A DNA stretch of 64,000 nucleotides, from positions 444,594,687 to 444,658,686 of the forward strand of contig JAUMIR010000001.1 of the NCBI GenBank assembly GCA_030847615.1. Reading direction: 5' to 3'. This stretch comes from Gambelia wislizenii. Taxonomy: Eukaryota; Chordata; Lepidosauria; Squamata; Crotaphytidae. Position numbers and translations under genes: made by a program. This document shows, one piece after another, positions 53,525 through 64,000 of the stretch; position 1 is the first letter of the stretch, and every line of letters begins with the position of its first letter. The notes below the pieces were generated by a model. The model had not been told where the DNA came from, made no database searches, and saw only the letters and a list, made by a program, of their open reading frames with translations.

Positions 53525-54282
53525 GTGTACCTTCAACTTATTTCCAACTTATGGCAACCCTAAGGTGATGCTATCATGAGGGTTTCTCAGCAAGATTTGT
53601 TCAGAGGGGATTAGCCATTGCATTTCTCTGAGGCTGTGGGAGGCCTTGTCTAGATGGGCCAAATGAATTTGTCTCACCTTGTTCCCATGCCCAGATGTCC
53701 AGACAATGCAGGGTTTTTGCCCCAATCCTAATCTGAACTGTCCAGATGACGTCCAGGCAGTTCCAATGAGAATCCAGGGCAAATACCCCTTAAAATGGAG
53801 TGGACATGTGGTTTAAAAACCCTCACAGTTTGCTGTTTTTTTCCAGAGAAAACAGTGAGTTCTATTACCTCAATGGGGTGTGTGGGTGTCCACACACGCA
53901 GCCTACATGGGGCCCAGTGCATCCATTTCCCAGCGGGGTTGTATGTGTTGCATCTGCTGAGGTCACAGTGAGATGCCCACCCATGTGACCATGTCTGGGT
54001 GTCTTGTTCCTGGCCTTGAAAGATGTGACCAGAACGGGGAAGATAAGCGCTGGTTCACGCACGGGCTACGGGTGTGTAAGCACCCCTCCATTGCCACAAT
54101 GGAAGGGCAAGTAATGGGAGGGACAACACTATGGGCCCAGAGCTGGAATACTCCAGCCAGACCATGGAGTATTCTGGTTGGTGTAGACAAGCCCGGAGTA
54201 TGACTTGCCCAAGGCCACCCAGTGAGTTTCCATGGCTGAGTGCAGATTCAAACCCTGGTCTCTTGGAGTCCTAGTTCGACAG
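53525..54282 (-). mobile_element. Sauria-type SINE split by a DNA transposon
   Basis: 53525-53641 is the inverted tail and body (TTTCCAACTTATGGCAACCC, GAGGCTG). The head half resumes at 54195 (GTATGACTTGCCCAAGGCCA, GATTCAAACCCTGGTCTC). The intervening 553 bases are the element at 53642-54194. Confidence 0.8.
53642..54194. mobile_element. DNA transposon with 'GGGCTTGTCTACACC' ends, nested in SINE
   Basis: Left end GGCCTTGTCTAGATG, right end reversed GGGCTTGTCTACACC. A 3-base GGA lies on both sides (53639-53641, 54195-54197), as in PIF/Harbinger-type insertions, but three bases are weak evidence. No transposase. Related fragment at 10550-10700. Confidence 0.65.
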
Positions 54283-54305
54283 AACAGAGAGGCTCGTGTG
54301 CTGCC

Positions 54306-54475
54306 CAGCGGGAGCGTTCAGACAGCATATGATGGAGGGAGGTAATTCATCTGCCTGAAGCTGCTAGGTCAATGCAGGTAACAAGGAGAAAATGTGCCAT
54401 AGCGCTGCTCTGATAGTCTTTGTAACTGAAGAGCAGGTATAATACAATAAATAAATAAATAAATAAATAGAGAAG
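54306..54475. repeat. Repeat fragment plus SINE tail and (AAAT)n
   Basis: 54306-54405 matches 52955-53060. After this come GCTGCTCTGATAGTCTTTGT, CTGAAGAGCAGGTATAATAC and (AAAT)n, the tail of the tRNA SINE at 50588-50862. Confidence 0.6.
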
Positions 54476-54945
54476 AAATGACAATGAAGGGACTTGAGCA
54501 GCAAGGCAGGATGTAGAAAAAGTTGTCACGTGTACTCCGAATGCTTTAGACTTTCCCAAGTGGGTGGTTAAAGTGCAGCCCATGGCTAGTGTTTGGCCGA
54601 AGGCTGGTTTATAGCCCTTCAGCTCCCCCAGGTCCCCACATTTTTTACCCTAGGGGAAGTGGAGGGAAATTTCATCACTTTTTTTGGCAAGAGGTATTAA
54701 TTTAGCCTCACACATGGTAGTTAGTGAAGTTAAATGCTAACTTATAGAGCAATATATTTAAACAGCAGGAAGAAGGATATCAGAGTTCACTGAAAAAGAA
54801 ATATGTGGAACACAGATTTCCTTTCTGTAATTTAACATTAGTGTTATTATTTTTCAACACTTTCATTCTTGCATACTAGTACAAAAATTATCACAGGTTT
54901 TCTGCCTGATGGGTGACATTACAAGAATTTTTGTGCATTGTGAAA

Positions 54946-54948
<3 letters not shown>

Positions 54949-54980
<32 letters not shown>
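54949..54980. repeat. (TA)n microsatellite
   Basis: Pure TA dinucleotide run. An (ATT)n run follows at 55046-55072. Confidence 0.95.
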
Positions 54981-54984
<4 letters not shown>

Positions 54985-55041
54985 ACATTTTGGGCTAATT
55001 CATGTGGGGGTTTTTTGGTTGTTGTTCAAAACGATTTTTTA

Positions 55042-55072
<31 letters not shown>

Positions 55073-55880
55073 TTGCATAGAAACAATGGTGGGGTGTTTT
55101 GGAAGAACACAGTGTTTTCATACAAAACCCCACTTTCTTTTTGCTGTTGTTGCTGCTGACAGAACAAAAACCCCAGGCATTTATCTTTTCATTCTCACAC
55201 AGAGCAAAAACTCTCACAGCAACTGTGAGAGACTTCTCTTTGTGTCAACAACAAGAAAAATGGTGAATATTCTTTCTATCATTACTCGCCCTTACATCTG
55301 ACATCTCTAATCTGGGTTGAGATTAGACCAAGGGCTGACCCAAAAATGCCCCAAATTATGTACATTTGGGTAGGCAAAATGCACCCTAGGGTATCATGCA
55401 GACCCAAGTCTGTTTTCAAGGCCTCCATGGTCCTTTTTCTGCCCCCTCCCAGCCTCCAGGAGTGGCAATGTGACATAGAAATAGCCTCCCTGAACTGTCT
55501 AATCAGGGGCATTTTTCAAAATGAGAAGTAGACTTCTGGCTACTTCTAGGTTGTGTTGTATGGCGGAGGGGGGGAGGGCATTTTTTGAGAATATTTGCAA
55601 TTCCCAGAGGGTCCTGGGAACAGAAAAATGGGCTTGGAACCACCACAGAAGGCCAACACAGTTGGCCAATTAATGTATATTGATATTGTCAAAACTGTTA
55701 ACCAACTCAGACTGAACACAAAGTCTTTAGCCATTTCTTTAAAAGTGTTTACATAGTTGTGTTCCAATATGCAAATATTATTTTTATTTTTATTAATTTA
55801 TATTTCATATTTGCCCCAATATTGGAACTCAAGGTGGCTTACTGTTCATTAAAACCAGTACAGAATAAAAGGAGAGTCAG
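54985..55880. other. No recognisable gene
   Basis: Only the (ATT)n at 55046-55072 stands out. No coding domain seen. Confidence 0.4.
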
Positions 55881-55882
55881 GT

Positions 55883-57098
55883 TGATAACACACTGCAGAA
55901 ATAATGCAGTTTGACACTGCTTTAACTATCATAACTCCATCCTATGGAATCCTGGGGCTCAGTTACACGACAGTTTTTATCTTGGGGATAGGTGAGATAT
56001 CTTCATCCCAAGTTCATCTCTTATTGTTTACACAATTTGTCACGGGTAGCATATGTCTCAGTTTCTTGGATTTGTTGTTCTGAGTACCTCCATCCCAGGA
56101 AAGGGGCACACAGCAGAGCAGTATTTTGATTAGTCAGACTTTGGAAAGGACATGCTTGAAAGGGAAGCCTGGCAACTTTGGAATGGTCAGTCTCGCAGAA
56201 CCACCCCTGCCAGCCCTAGCTACCCTCGCCTCTAAAGAGAACCCCCCTCCCCTGCCCCACAGGGCTACTGCCTCCTGCCGTGGCTGCCACGTGGGGTGGG
56301 GGAGGCTTCTCTGTGACTGACATGCGATGACAAGGGCGGGGGGGGGCATAGACGCGTGGGGTGGAGGGGGACAGTCACAGAGAAGCCACCCCCGCCCCAC
56401 GCAGCTATGGGGGGATAGCCTAGCAGGGTGGGGGGGACTTGTCTGTGACTGTCAGTCAAAGGGAGGGAGGGACTAGCTGCGTGGGGCAGGTGGGCTTCTC
56501 CATGACTGAGAGTCATGGAGAAGACACCCGCCCCACCCCGCGCAGCTATGAGGGTGGGGGAAATAGCTGGTTGGGGGGGCTTCTCTGTAGCTGCTTGGGC
56601 GGGGGCAGGGGAGGGGAGAGACCTTGCCTGGCTCTCAGCTGGCTGCTTTGGAGCCAGTGGAGGACCCTGGGAGGGCATACCAAAATGGCGGTTGCAAGGC
56701 TTTGCAAGCCAGCCTTCTCCATTGTCCAACCAATCAGAAATCATCCCATTTCCCAGGATGGTTCCTGATTGTTCAGACAACCAATAACATGGGTTGTCTT
56801 GGACTTTCCAAAAAAAATTCCTGAAAAATAGAGGGGTGGAAAGTCACAGGTTAACCGGGCTTTTTGCTACCCCTACTTCTGAATAGTCTGTGATGTGTGT
56901 GAACTATCAGGGATCAACACAAATTCTTCTCGGGCTTTTTTTGTTGTATAAATGAGCCCCTAGGATTTGTAGTTTGTTGTGGCACAGGGATCTCTGATAG
57001 AGAAGGCTAAATTATAAACTACAAATCCCAGCATTCCACAGCATTGAGCCATGGCAGTTAAAGTAGTGTCAAACTGCATTATTTCTGCAGTGTGATGA
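55883..57098. mobile_element. Palindromic MITE split by a 1-kb DNA transposon
   Basis: The left arm is ACACACTGCAGAAATAATGC ... CCTATGGAATCCTGGG (to 55956). The right arm resumes at 56959 with TAGGATTTGTAGTTTGTTG and ends TTATTTCTGCAGTGTGATGA (57098). When the insert is removed the two halves make one normal family member. Confidence 0.8.
55957..56958. mobile_element. GC-rich DNA transposon with inverted ends, 1002 bp
   Basis: Left end GCTCAGTTACACGACAG, right end reversed GGCTCATTTATACAACA. CCTGGG and CCTAGG flank it (6 bases, one change). The interior (56200-56660) is very GC-rich, with repeated GGCTTCTCTGTGACTG in direct and inverted copies, giving several hairpins. Long open frames cross it on both strands (for example 56265-56780 minus) but encode only low-complexity sequence. 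Confidence 0.75.
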
Positions 57099-57101
57099 GC
57101 C

Positions 57102-57325
57102 TCAGTGTGGTGTAGTGGTTTGAGTGTTTGACTCAGATTCTGGGATAAGTGGGTTTGAATCCTCACTTAGCCAAGGTGACCTTGGACAAGTCACACTTTC
57201 AGCCTAAGAGGAAGGCAGTGGCAAACCTCTGAACAAATCTTGCAAAAAAAACCTCCACCCCTGAGGTAGGTTCATTTTAGGATCTCCATAAATCAGAAAT
57301 GACTTGAAGATACACAACAACATAA
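57102..57325 (+). mobile_element. tRNA-derived SINE, Sauria type
   Basis: GTGGTGTAGTGGTTTGAGTG, GTGGGTTTGAATCC, TGACCTTGGACAAGTCACAC, then ATCAGAAATGACTTGAAGAT and an ACAACAACA tail. It sits immediately after the split palindromic MITE. Confidence 0.85.
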
Positions 57326-57439
57326 CAGTTTTTTAAAACACAAAAACATTGTTAAAATATGTGTGTTACTTTAAAAAACATTAAATAAACTATAGAGTTA
57401 AAACCATTTAAAATTCATTAAAAGACAGATATTAAAAAT

Positions 57440-57720
57440 TGACAACACAGCACACAATTAAAAACCTACTGCAGTCAGTTCCTAAAAACCTGACTGAATA
57501 GGAGAGTTTTCACTTGCCACAGGATAGCAAGAAGGGAGCTGTTGTAGCTGCCCTAGAAAGGGAGTTACAAGGTATGGGAGCAGACACCTAGAAGGCTCTC
57601 TTTCTTGTTCCCTCCAAAGAAGCCTGGCAAGGTAGTAGGACAGACAGAAAGGCCTTCCTTAAGATCTTAAAGATTGAACAGACTTGTATTGAGAGATACA
57701 GTCCTTGCATCTATTTTGAA
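57440..57720 (+). mobile_element. Unclassified lizard repeat (as at 13610-14070)
   Basis: CCTAAAAACCTGACTGAATA, GAGAGTTTTCACTTGCCAC, GATAGCAAGAAGGGAGC and GGAGTTACAAGGTATGGGAG. Opposite orientation to 13610-14070. Family not named. Confidence 0.5.
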
Positions 57721-57754
57721 TCCGTTGTTGTAGGGGAAAGAAGCTATGGTTTAG

Positions 57755-58480
57755 GACTTTGTCAGATGAAGCTAAAATTGCACCATTACAACAGGTTCCT
57801 GCTATTGCACATTGTCATCATCCTCCCGTTGGTCACTGTGTGCTCCAGCTCCCAATAACATGTCCCTTTTAAGGAAATTGCTTAATGCAGTGCAGAAGTG
57901 TAAATTGCTATTGCTTAAAACAAATTGTAAGCTGCTCTGATAGCCTTTGTGGCTGAAGAGCGGGGTATAAATACCTAAATTAAAAAAAACACAAACCAAT
58001 AGGTCTCAATATCACTGTTTTCATGGTATTGAAAAGTGTGCAAAATCACGTCCCACTATAATCATGAGATTACAGTGTGAATGGGTAGTGCTCTTTCCCC
58101 CTTCCCCATTCCCAATGAGAAAATGTCTGGGTGAGGACATGAAAATGATCTACAGACACTCTTTTAATGAACTGTGCTGTTTTGTTTGCATGTTTTTAGG
58201 TTTGTTTAAGTGTTTATGTGTTGGATTTAGTTAGTTAAGGGGTTTTTGGCGTTCTTAAGCAAACTCATGTCTTTTCACAAAAACCACTGAAATCTCGCCC
58301 ATGCTAAATCACAGAAGTAGAATCCTGTTCTTAAAGTGCTCGTGATATTCGTGTGATAATTATGTGGCAATAGTATTCCACGATTACAGCGATGTGCAAT
58401 ATTTAGTATAATAATGCCACTATTTATGCTTTCCTCAATAGTGGAATTACAGCATTTTAAGATGCTAGTCTGATAAAGTC
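57755..58480. mobile_element. DNA transposon with 'GGACTTTRTCAGA' ends, copy 2
   Basis: Left end AGGACTTTGTCAGATGAAGC, right end reversed AGGACTTTATCAGACTAGC. Contains a SINE tail at about 57880-57985 (TAAGCTGCTCTGATAGCCTT, GAAGAGCGGGGTATAAATAC). Related to 40829-41417. Confidence 0.55.
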
Positions 58481-58564
58481 CTTAGTCTCATTACATGGTA
58501 TATATGTACACCAATGGGCTTGATTATTTATTTAGTTGTTTCTGAATTTTAACTGTTGATGAAA

Positions 58565-58800
58565 CAGTTGGCCCTCTGTATCCATGGATTTGGCACCCAC
58601 GGATTCCACCATCCACGGCTTGAAAATATTCCGTCCCCCCAACAATTCAAGAAGCAAACCTTCATTTTGCCATTTTATATAAGGGACACCATTTCACTAT
58701 GTCATTGTATATAATTGGACTTGAGCATCCATGGATTTTGGTATCCATGGGGGCGGGGAGGTTCTGGGACTAAACCCCAGTGGATACCAAGGGCTCACTG
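58565..58800 (+). mobile_element. Tigger-like (Tc1/mariner) MITE
   Basis: CAGTTGGCCCTCTGTATCC to GATACCAAGGGCTCACTG. Same family as 4564-4793. The flanking TA is no longer intact on either side. Confidence 0.8.
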
Positions 58801-58804
58801 CATT

Positions 58805-59790
58805 TTAAAAATTATAAGCTATGTTGAGGATTATGTTAAAAGGAGGTATCACACACGTTTGATTTATGTATATATCCTAAGTAACCACCTTTTAACACAA
58901 ACCATTCTTGCTTCAAGAAGAAGTTTTCAATTCCTGATTGAATTTTGCATTTCCAAAAATTTAGTACTGTGTATTGACATTTAATTTTCATCTTTCTTTT
59001 CTCATACTTTATACAGGGCACTCAGCACTCAAGTTAGAACCTGGAAATGATGGCAGCGGGGGGGGGGGGGTTCAATACAGGCCCAAGAATCCCCCAATTA
59101 GCATGGCCTCTTGGGAGGCTCAGAACTGAAGAGTATTTTACTTTCATGAGAGAGGCACAAACCAAAGATAGAACGGGCTATTTTGCCTCTACCATAAAGA
59201 CATTGAAATCACTAACTCAGCAAAACGTATTTGAACAGCAGAATACATTATGGAAGGGATATACCGTAATCAACTTGTTTTATTTTTGGTCACTAGATGT
59301 CTCTGTTGCCCAACATTTATGCCCTACTCTGCATCTCAAAGAAGTTCTGAATAGGGACAATTTTGTTTGGGAGATTTGGAATTGAAACCTCTCCCCCAAC
59401 TCAACCAAATATTGACAGTAGACTAGAAAATTGTGTCCATAAGTGCTCTCTTCCTAACAATGTTGTTTCCCAATGAATAGTTCTGTCATACAGCATAATA
59501 AATGTTCAACTAAGTAGGGTGTTTGTTATGCACTGCCTCAAAACCTTTTTATAGCACTGGAAAGGGAAGCAGACAGACTAAGACTTGACATTCCTCCAAA
59601 GCATGATTTGGAAAACCAGGAAAGCATTTGCTTGTTTATATGTGCTGCAGGCCAAAACTGGGTCCAAAGTAATATGTTTCACCTAAAGATTCCACCACCT
59701 TATTGTGTTTTATATCTAGAGCTGGCCTGATGTTAGCATTTATTTGATTTTTGGTCTAATTTCAACAATTCTGTCCTCTCTTTCTCATCA
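58805..59790. other. No recognisable gene or repeat
   Basis: The open frame 59047-59385 (112 codons) starts in a poly-G run and has no domain. Nothing else recognised. Confidence 0.4.
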
Positions 59791-59794
59791 AATA

Positions 59795-60360
59795 TGAAAC
59801 AGAAGAACATAAGATGAATTGTTTTGGATCAGACCAAAGTTCTGTCTTGTGTTGGTGTGTGCCTTCAAGTGGTTTCCAACTTATGGCAACCCTAAGGCTT
59901 GCCTTAGGGTTTTTCTTGGCCAGATTTGGTCAGAGGGAATTTGCCTTTACCTTCCTCTGAGGCTGAGAGAGTCTGACTTGCCCAAAGTCAACCAGTGGGT
60001 TTCCATGGCTGAGCAGGGATTTGAACCCTGGACTCCAAAGCTCAAACCACAACACCACACTGGCTTGGTAAAGTTTGGTCTACTCCAGCTTTTCATTCCT
60101 ACAGCGGGCAATCAGATGCCTATGAGAAGCCCACAAGGAATTGGTGTGTGCAATAACATCCTCCTGCACTTGTTCCCTAGCAACTGATGTTCAGAGAGGG
60201 CTACTGCCATAGATACTGGAGATAATCTATAACTATCATGACTAGTAACCACTGACAGCTTTATCCTCCTTGAATTTGTTTAATTCTTGTTTCAAGTTGT
60301 CAGAGTTGGTGGCCATCACTGCTTTTGTATGGTATGGAATTTTATCTTTTACATATGGCT
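59795..60360 (-). mobile_element. CR1-like LINE 3' end, interrupted by SINE
   Basis: Shares AGAACATAAGA, GGATCAGACCAAAG and TTGGTGGCCATCA with 32206-32895. The Sauria SINE at 59850-60066 lies inside it. Confidence 0.65.
59850..60066 (-). mobile_element. tRNA-derived SINE, Sauria type
   Basis: Complete inverted copy: GTGTGTGCCTTCAAGTGGTT, TTATGGCAACCCTAAGGCTT, GACTTGCCCAAAGTCAACC, GGGATTTGAACCCTGG (box B inverse), CTCAAACCACAACACCACAC. Apparent frame 59819-60187 is spurious. Confidence 0.85.
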
Positions 60361-60433
60361 AGCATTCTGTTCAGGATTTATGAGACTGTAAGTCAGAGTT
60401 ATGATCTCATAACTTTTGGGATTCATGTTTATG

Positions 60434-61885
60434 ATCATAGAATCATAGAATCATAGAGTTGGAAGAGACCTCAAGGGCCATCCAGTACAATCCCCTGCCA
60501 TGCAGAAATACAATCAAGATTAGATTGTGCAGAAATACACAATCAAGCACTCCCAACAGATGGCCATCCAGACTGTTTAAAAACCTCCAAAGGAGACTCC
60601 ACCACACTACAAGACAGTGTATTCCACTTCCAAGCAGCTCTTACTGTCAGGAAGTTCTTCCTAATGTTTGTTCGCAAAGGAAGATTCAGGAAGTCCTTCC
60701 TAATGGTTAGCTGGAATCTCTTTTCCTGTAATTTGAATGCATTGCTCTGTGTCCTAGTCTCTGGAGCAGCAGAAAACAAGCTTGCCCCATCCTCAGTATG
60801 ACATCCCTTCAAATATTTAAACATGGCTATCATATCCCCTCTCAACCTTCTCTTCTCCAGACTAAACATGCCCAGCATCCTAAGCCACTTCTCATAGGGC
60901 ATGGCCTCCAGACCTCCCACCATCCTGGTTGCCCTCCTCTGGACACGTTCCAGCTTCTCAGTATCCTTCTTGAATTGTGGTGCCCAGAACTGGACACAGT
61001 ATTCCAGGTGAGGTCTGACCAAAGCAGAATACAGTGGCACTATTACTTCCCTTGATCTAGACACTATACTCCTATTAATGCAACCTAGAATCACATTGGC
61101 TTTTTTAGCTGCTGCACCACACTGCTGACTCATATTCAGCTTGTGATCCACTAAGACTCCTAGATCCTTTTCACATGTACTGGCCTCAAGCTATGTGTCA
61201 CCCATCCTATGTCTGTGTATTTCATTTTTACTGCCCAAGTGTAGTATCCTACATTTCTCCCTGTTGAAATTCATTTTGTTAATATTGGCCCAACTTTCTA
61301 ATCTGTTGAGGTCATTTTGGATTCTGATTCTGTCCTCTGGTGTATTAGCTACCCCTCTTAATTTGGTGTCATCTGCAAACTTGATAAGCATACCCTCCAT
61401 TCCCTCATCCAAGTCATTGATAAAGATGTTGAATAGCACTGGGCCCAGGACAGAACCCTATGGCACCCCACTGGTCACTTCTCTCCAGGTTGAAGAGGAG
61501 CCATTGGTGACTACCTTTTGGGTTTGGTCAGTCAACCAATTACAAAACCAGCTAACACTTGAATTGTCTAGCCTGCATGTTACTAACTTTTTTGCAAGAA
61601 TATCATGGGGGACCTTGTCAAAAGCCTTACTGAAATCAAGATACACTACATCCACAGCATTCCCTTCATCTATCAAGTTTGTAACTCTATCAAAAAAAGA
61701 GATGAGATTAGTCTGGCATGACTTGTTTTTGAGAAACCCATGTTGACTTTTAGTGACCACGGCATTCCTTTCTAAGTGCTTGTAGACTGTCTGTTTAATG
61801 ATCTGCTCTAGAATCTTCCCTAGTATTGATGTCAGGCTGACTGAGTGATAATTATTTGCATCTTCTTCCCCCACCCCCTTTTAAA
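60434..61885 (-). mobile_element. CR1 LINE, 3' half, inactive
   Basis: Starts with the CR1 octamer repeats (60434-60458), then the 3' UTR and the reverse-transcriptase half of ORF2 in three frames (60543-61151, 61191-61439, 61458-61874). Motifs are [59 protein letters not shown] and DFSKAFDKVPHDILAKKLV. The N-terminal RT and endonuclease are missing. The 5' break at about 61885 leads into AT-rich sequence. It carries an odd 39-base insertion at about 60667-60705. Confidence 0.9.
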
Positions 61886-63058
61886 TATATATATAAATAT
61901 TTATACAAATATAAATTGAGAGACATTTGAGAGATATTTAAATATACTGTATATATAAATAAATATAAATAACTATATAAAACCATAGTTGTATGGACGG
62001 AATTGTATCTGTTATTTTTAGTGGTGTTGTAGGTGAGAACCACAAGGTGCCAGTGACTCTTGTTCAACCCTAACATGGCCACAGTGGCTAAGGGATTCTG
62101 GAAAATATGTCACCCCCCCCCAAAGATAGCAACTTTTCTACTCTCTACACATTTGAGGGGGGGGGGAAATCTGAGTCTCTCAGGTACAACATGCTGCTCT
62201 TTAATCACAATCATATTCTCACAGGAGAAGCATAATATAATATAAACACAACCTCAACTGAAGATTTCTGGAGTGCGCACAACCAGGAGTTAATGGCTGC
62301 ATCATGACTGGATAAAAACTGGTAACGTGAAAGGTCCTAATGAAGAAAATTTGAATGCATTCCAGGTGTGTCTCAATTAAGCTAGGAAGCAAAACAGAGG
62401 TTTCTTGTTCAATGAAGGTCCATTCAGTCTGGGATCTCAAGCCTTCGTTGGTCATTTCAACTGGTTTATAAGCTAGCCTGCACAATTTGACATTCTCTAA
62501 ACTGAGCTGTAGCCAGCTCATCAACCATTTATGGGAGTTTACAAGGGTCTAATCTCCTTAATTTGGCTTCCTGCTAAGAGTGTGGTCAATGGAGTGTTTA
62601 TGAAATGCATAGCAGATCACAATACAGTTTGTGCAGGAACATCTATCTGCAGCTTTGGTTTCAAAAGGGACAGGGTCTGATTCCCCTGCTAGTCAACATG
62701 AAGAAAGAAAGGGGGAAAAACACAGTTTCTGATATCATTACCTGCATAAAAGCAACCATTGCAGGGCCTAAGAGAATCTTACAAGAGAAGTAAATTAGAG
62801 CACAATTTGCTCTATATAGCATTACTGTCTGTGCTTTGTGAGGCTCATTAGCAAAACAAACAAAATAAAGCTTAGGACTGTAGAGGTGCATGGTCTTGAA
62901 GTGTGGCACAGGTTCCTTAACAAGGCACAGAAAATAGCTGGGAGAAGTGAAAATTCAACCCCAAGGATCTAGTTATCTTTCTTGATTTGCTTGCTTAAAA
63001 CATATATAAGGCTCCTCACCTTCAAGAATATCAGGCCAATGTACAATAAATATGACTG
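61886..63058. other. No recognisable gene or repeat
   Basis: AT-rich tract at 61886-61980 with TATATAAATA-type repeats. Otherwise nothing recognised. Open frames are short. Confidence 0.4.
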
Positions 63059-63060
63059 GA

Positions 63061-63193
63061 GGCCTAAATCCAGTTGTTAGTCCCAACTGAACTACATCCA
63101 TTGAATCAACAGGAACTTGAAAAGTCAACACTTATGTAAATTTCATTGATTCAATGGGTCTATTCCAACTGGAACCAATAACTGGATTTTGCC
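63061..63193. mobile_element. Small palindromic MITE ('GGCCTAAATCCAGTTG')
   Basis: Left end GGCCTAAATCCAGTTG, right end TAACTGGATTTTGCCC. Interior CATTGAATCAACAGG faces CATTGATTCAATGGG. Family as at 22336-22471. Confidence 0.75.
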
Positions 63194-63287
63194 CATAGCA
63201 TGCCTTTACTAGGCCAATGAAGAAGCAGGGTGATCTACAGCCACCTCTCAATGAATGTAGCTCAGGCTCTAAGTCCTCAAAGTACAG

Positions 63288-63410
63288 CATGGAAAAGTTA
63301 CTTTTGGAATTACAACTCCCAGAATCCCCCAGACAACATGGACATTGGACATATTAACTAGCTGATTCTGGGTGTTGTACTCCAGAAGCTCATTCCCAGC
63401 CTTGTTCTAT
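63288..63410. mobile_element. Palindromic MITE ('GGAAAAGTTACTTTTGGAAT')
   Basis: GTTACTTTTGGAATTACAAC and CTCCCAGAATCCCCCAGACA, with a partial inverted return GATTCTGGGTGTTGTACTCC. Family as at 19866-19965. Confidence 0.65.
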
Positions 63411-64000
63411 CTGAAAATAGAAAGGAACACACAGTAGGGGAGAAAGCTATGATTCTGGAGCAGCAGCAGAGGATGCAACAAACAGCCATGAAAAACATCA
63501 TTCCTATTTGGGAGACAGGGTTCAGCACCTTGGATAGCGCCTTGAAAGGTCAGGGTAAAACCCAACATGGCTTCCCCACCTCACTGACAGAAGCCACCAG
63601 TCATCAGGAATGCTTACCAGTGCTTAAGTTTGTGAAATACATGTGATCTGAATTGAAACTGAGTTGTGTTACTTTGCCAAGATCTCAGTCCCCATGAAAT
63701 GTTTGTTCCTACGGATGGGGCAAGATAGGCCAGCTGCTCCGAGTGAATGTAGAACAGCTTACATTTGCAAACTGTATGCTGATTGCAGGCATTAATGGTT
63801 ATTGTTTGCAAATCTCCACCAGCATTTCTGCAGCCGTTTATCTCTGCAGTCTATGATATACATTTGGACTCTTGGAGAGCTCTAAGCTTACATCCTCTGC
63901 CAAAGATCTGCTTCCTTGTTCATTGTCCTGATTAGGCTAATCCGACTGACTGCCTCCACCACATTTAACCGAGGCTTTTACCTTCAAAGATCTTCAAAGT
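63411..64000. other. No recognisable gene or repeat
   Basis: No exon of a known neighbour of SYNDIG1L (for example NPC2) could be recognised in the last 600 bases. Confidence 0.4.

Noticed and set aside
56134..56824. ORFs up to 171 codons on both strands
   Set aside because: Inside the GC-rich 1-kb DNA transposon. Composition-driven and without motif.
59819..60187. 122-codon open frame
   Set aside because: Formed by the inverted Sauria SINE inserted in a CR1-like tail.

Overview
The window looks like a vertebrate nuclear genome, most probably a squamate reptile and perhaps an iguanian lizard. There is one spliced vertebrate gene with long introns, and almost everything else is interspersed repeats typical of lizards: CR1 and L2 LINEs, BovB/RTE, a truncated L1, tRNA- and 5S-derived SINEs with BovB-like tails, palindromic MITEs, and hAT-like and TA-target DNA transposons. 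The species call is an inference from repeat content. No bacterial-type gene, CRISPR array, tRNA or rRNA gene was found.

Host gene. SYNDIG1L (also TMEM90A or capucin, a relative of the synapse-differentiation protein SYNDIG1, dispanin/CD225 family) runs on the minus strand. Three coding exons are read directly: 24797-25213 (139 codons), 21157-21294 (46 codons) and 3174-3332 (52 codons plus stop). All junctions are phase 0 with GT/AG introns of about 3.5 kb and 17.8 kb. The joined product is 237 residues, close to the length recalled for mammals. Any non-coding 5' exon and the promoter must lie above about 25260 and were not located.

Layout. 1-3173: sequence downstream of the gene, including possible 3' UTR. 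3333-21156: intron 2, with Tigger-like and palindromic MITEs, a GC-rich TA-flanked MITE at 6071-6779, an L2 tail, and a nearly complete but dead CR1 (16321-19378) inserted in opposite orientation into an older CR1. 21295-24796: intron 1, with a terminal-inverted-repeat element, a 91-bp-arm hairpin and an hAT-like element with a perfect 8-bp duplication. 25260-42988: upstream intergenic or 5' region full of nested elements: a zinc-finger LINE inside an L1 inside a 17-bp target duplication, the same LINE inside a Tigger-like element, an L2 inside a BovB. 42994-48516: a complete Ty1/copia retrotransposon. 48517-64000: more SINEs, a further copy of the zinc-finger LINE, DNA transposons nested in SINEs and MITEs, and a truncated CR1 at 60434-61885.

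The standout feature is the Ty1/copia element on the minus strand. It has two 654-bp LTRs that I read as identical, a perfect 5-bp target duplication (ACAGC), one uninterrupted 1321-codon gag-pol frame with every catalytic motif in place, a purine tract, and a primer-binding site matching the middle (anticodon arm) of initiator tRNA-Met, the arrangement known from Drosophila copia. Intact Ty1/copia elements are uncommon in vertebrates, and this copy looks very young and possibly still mobile.
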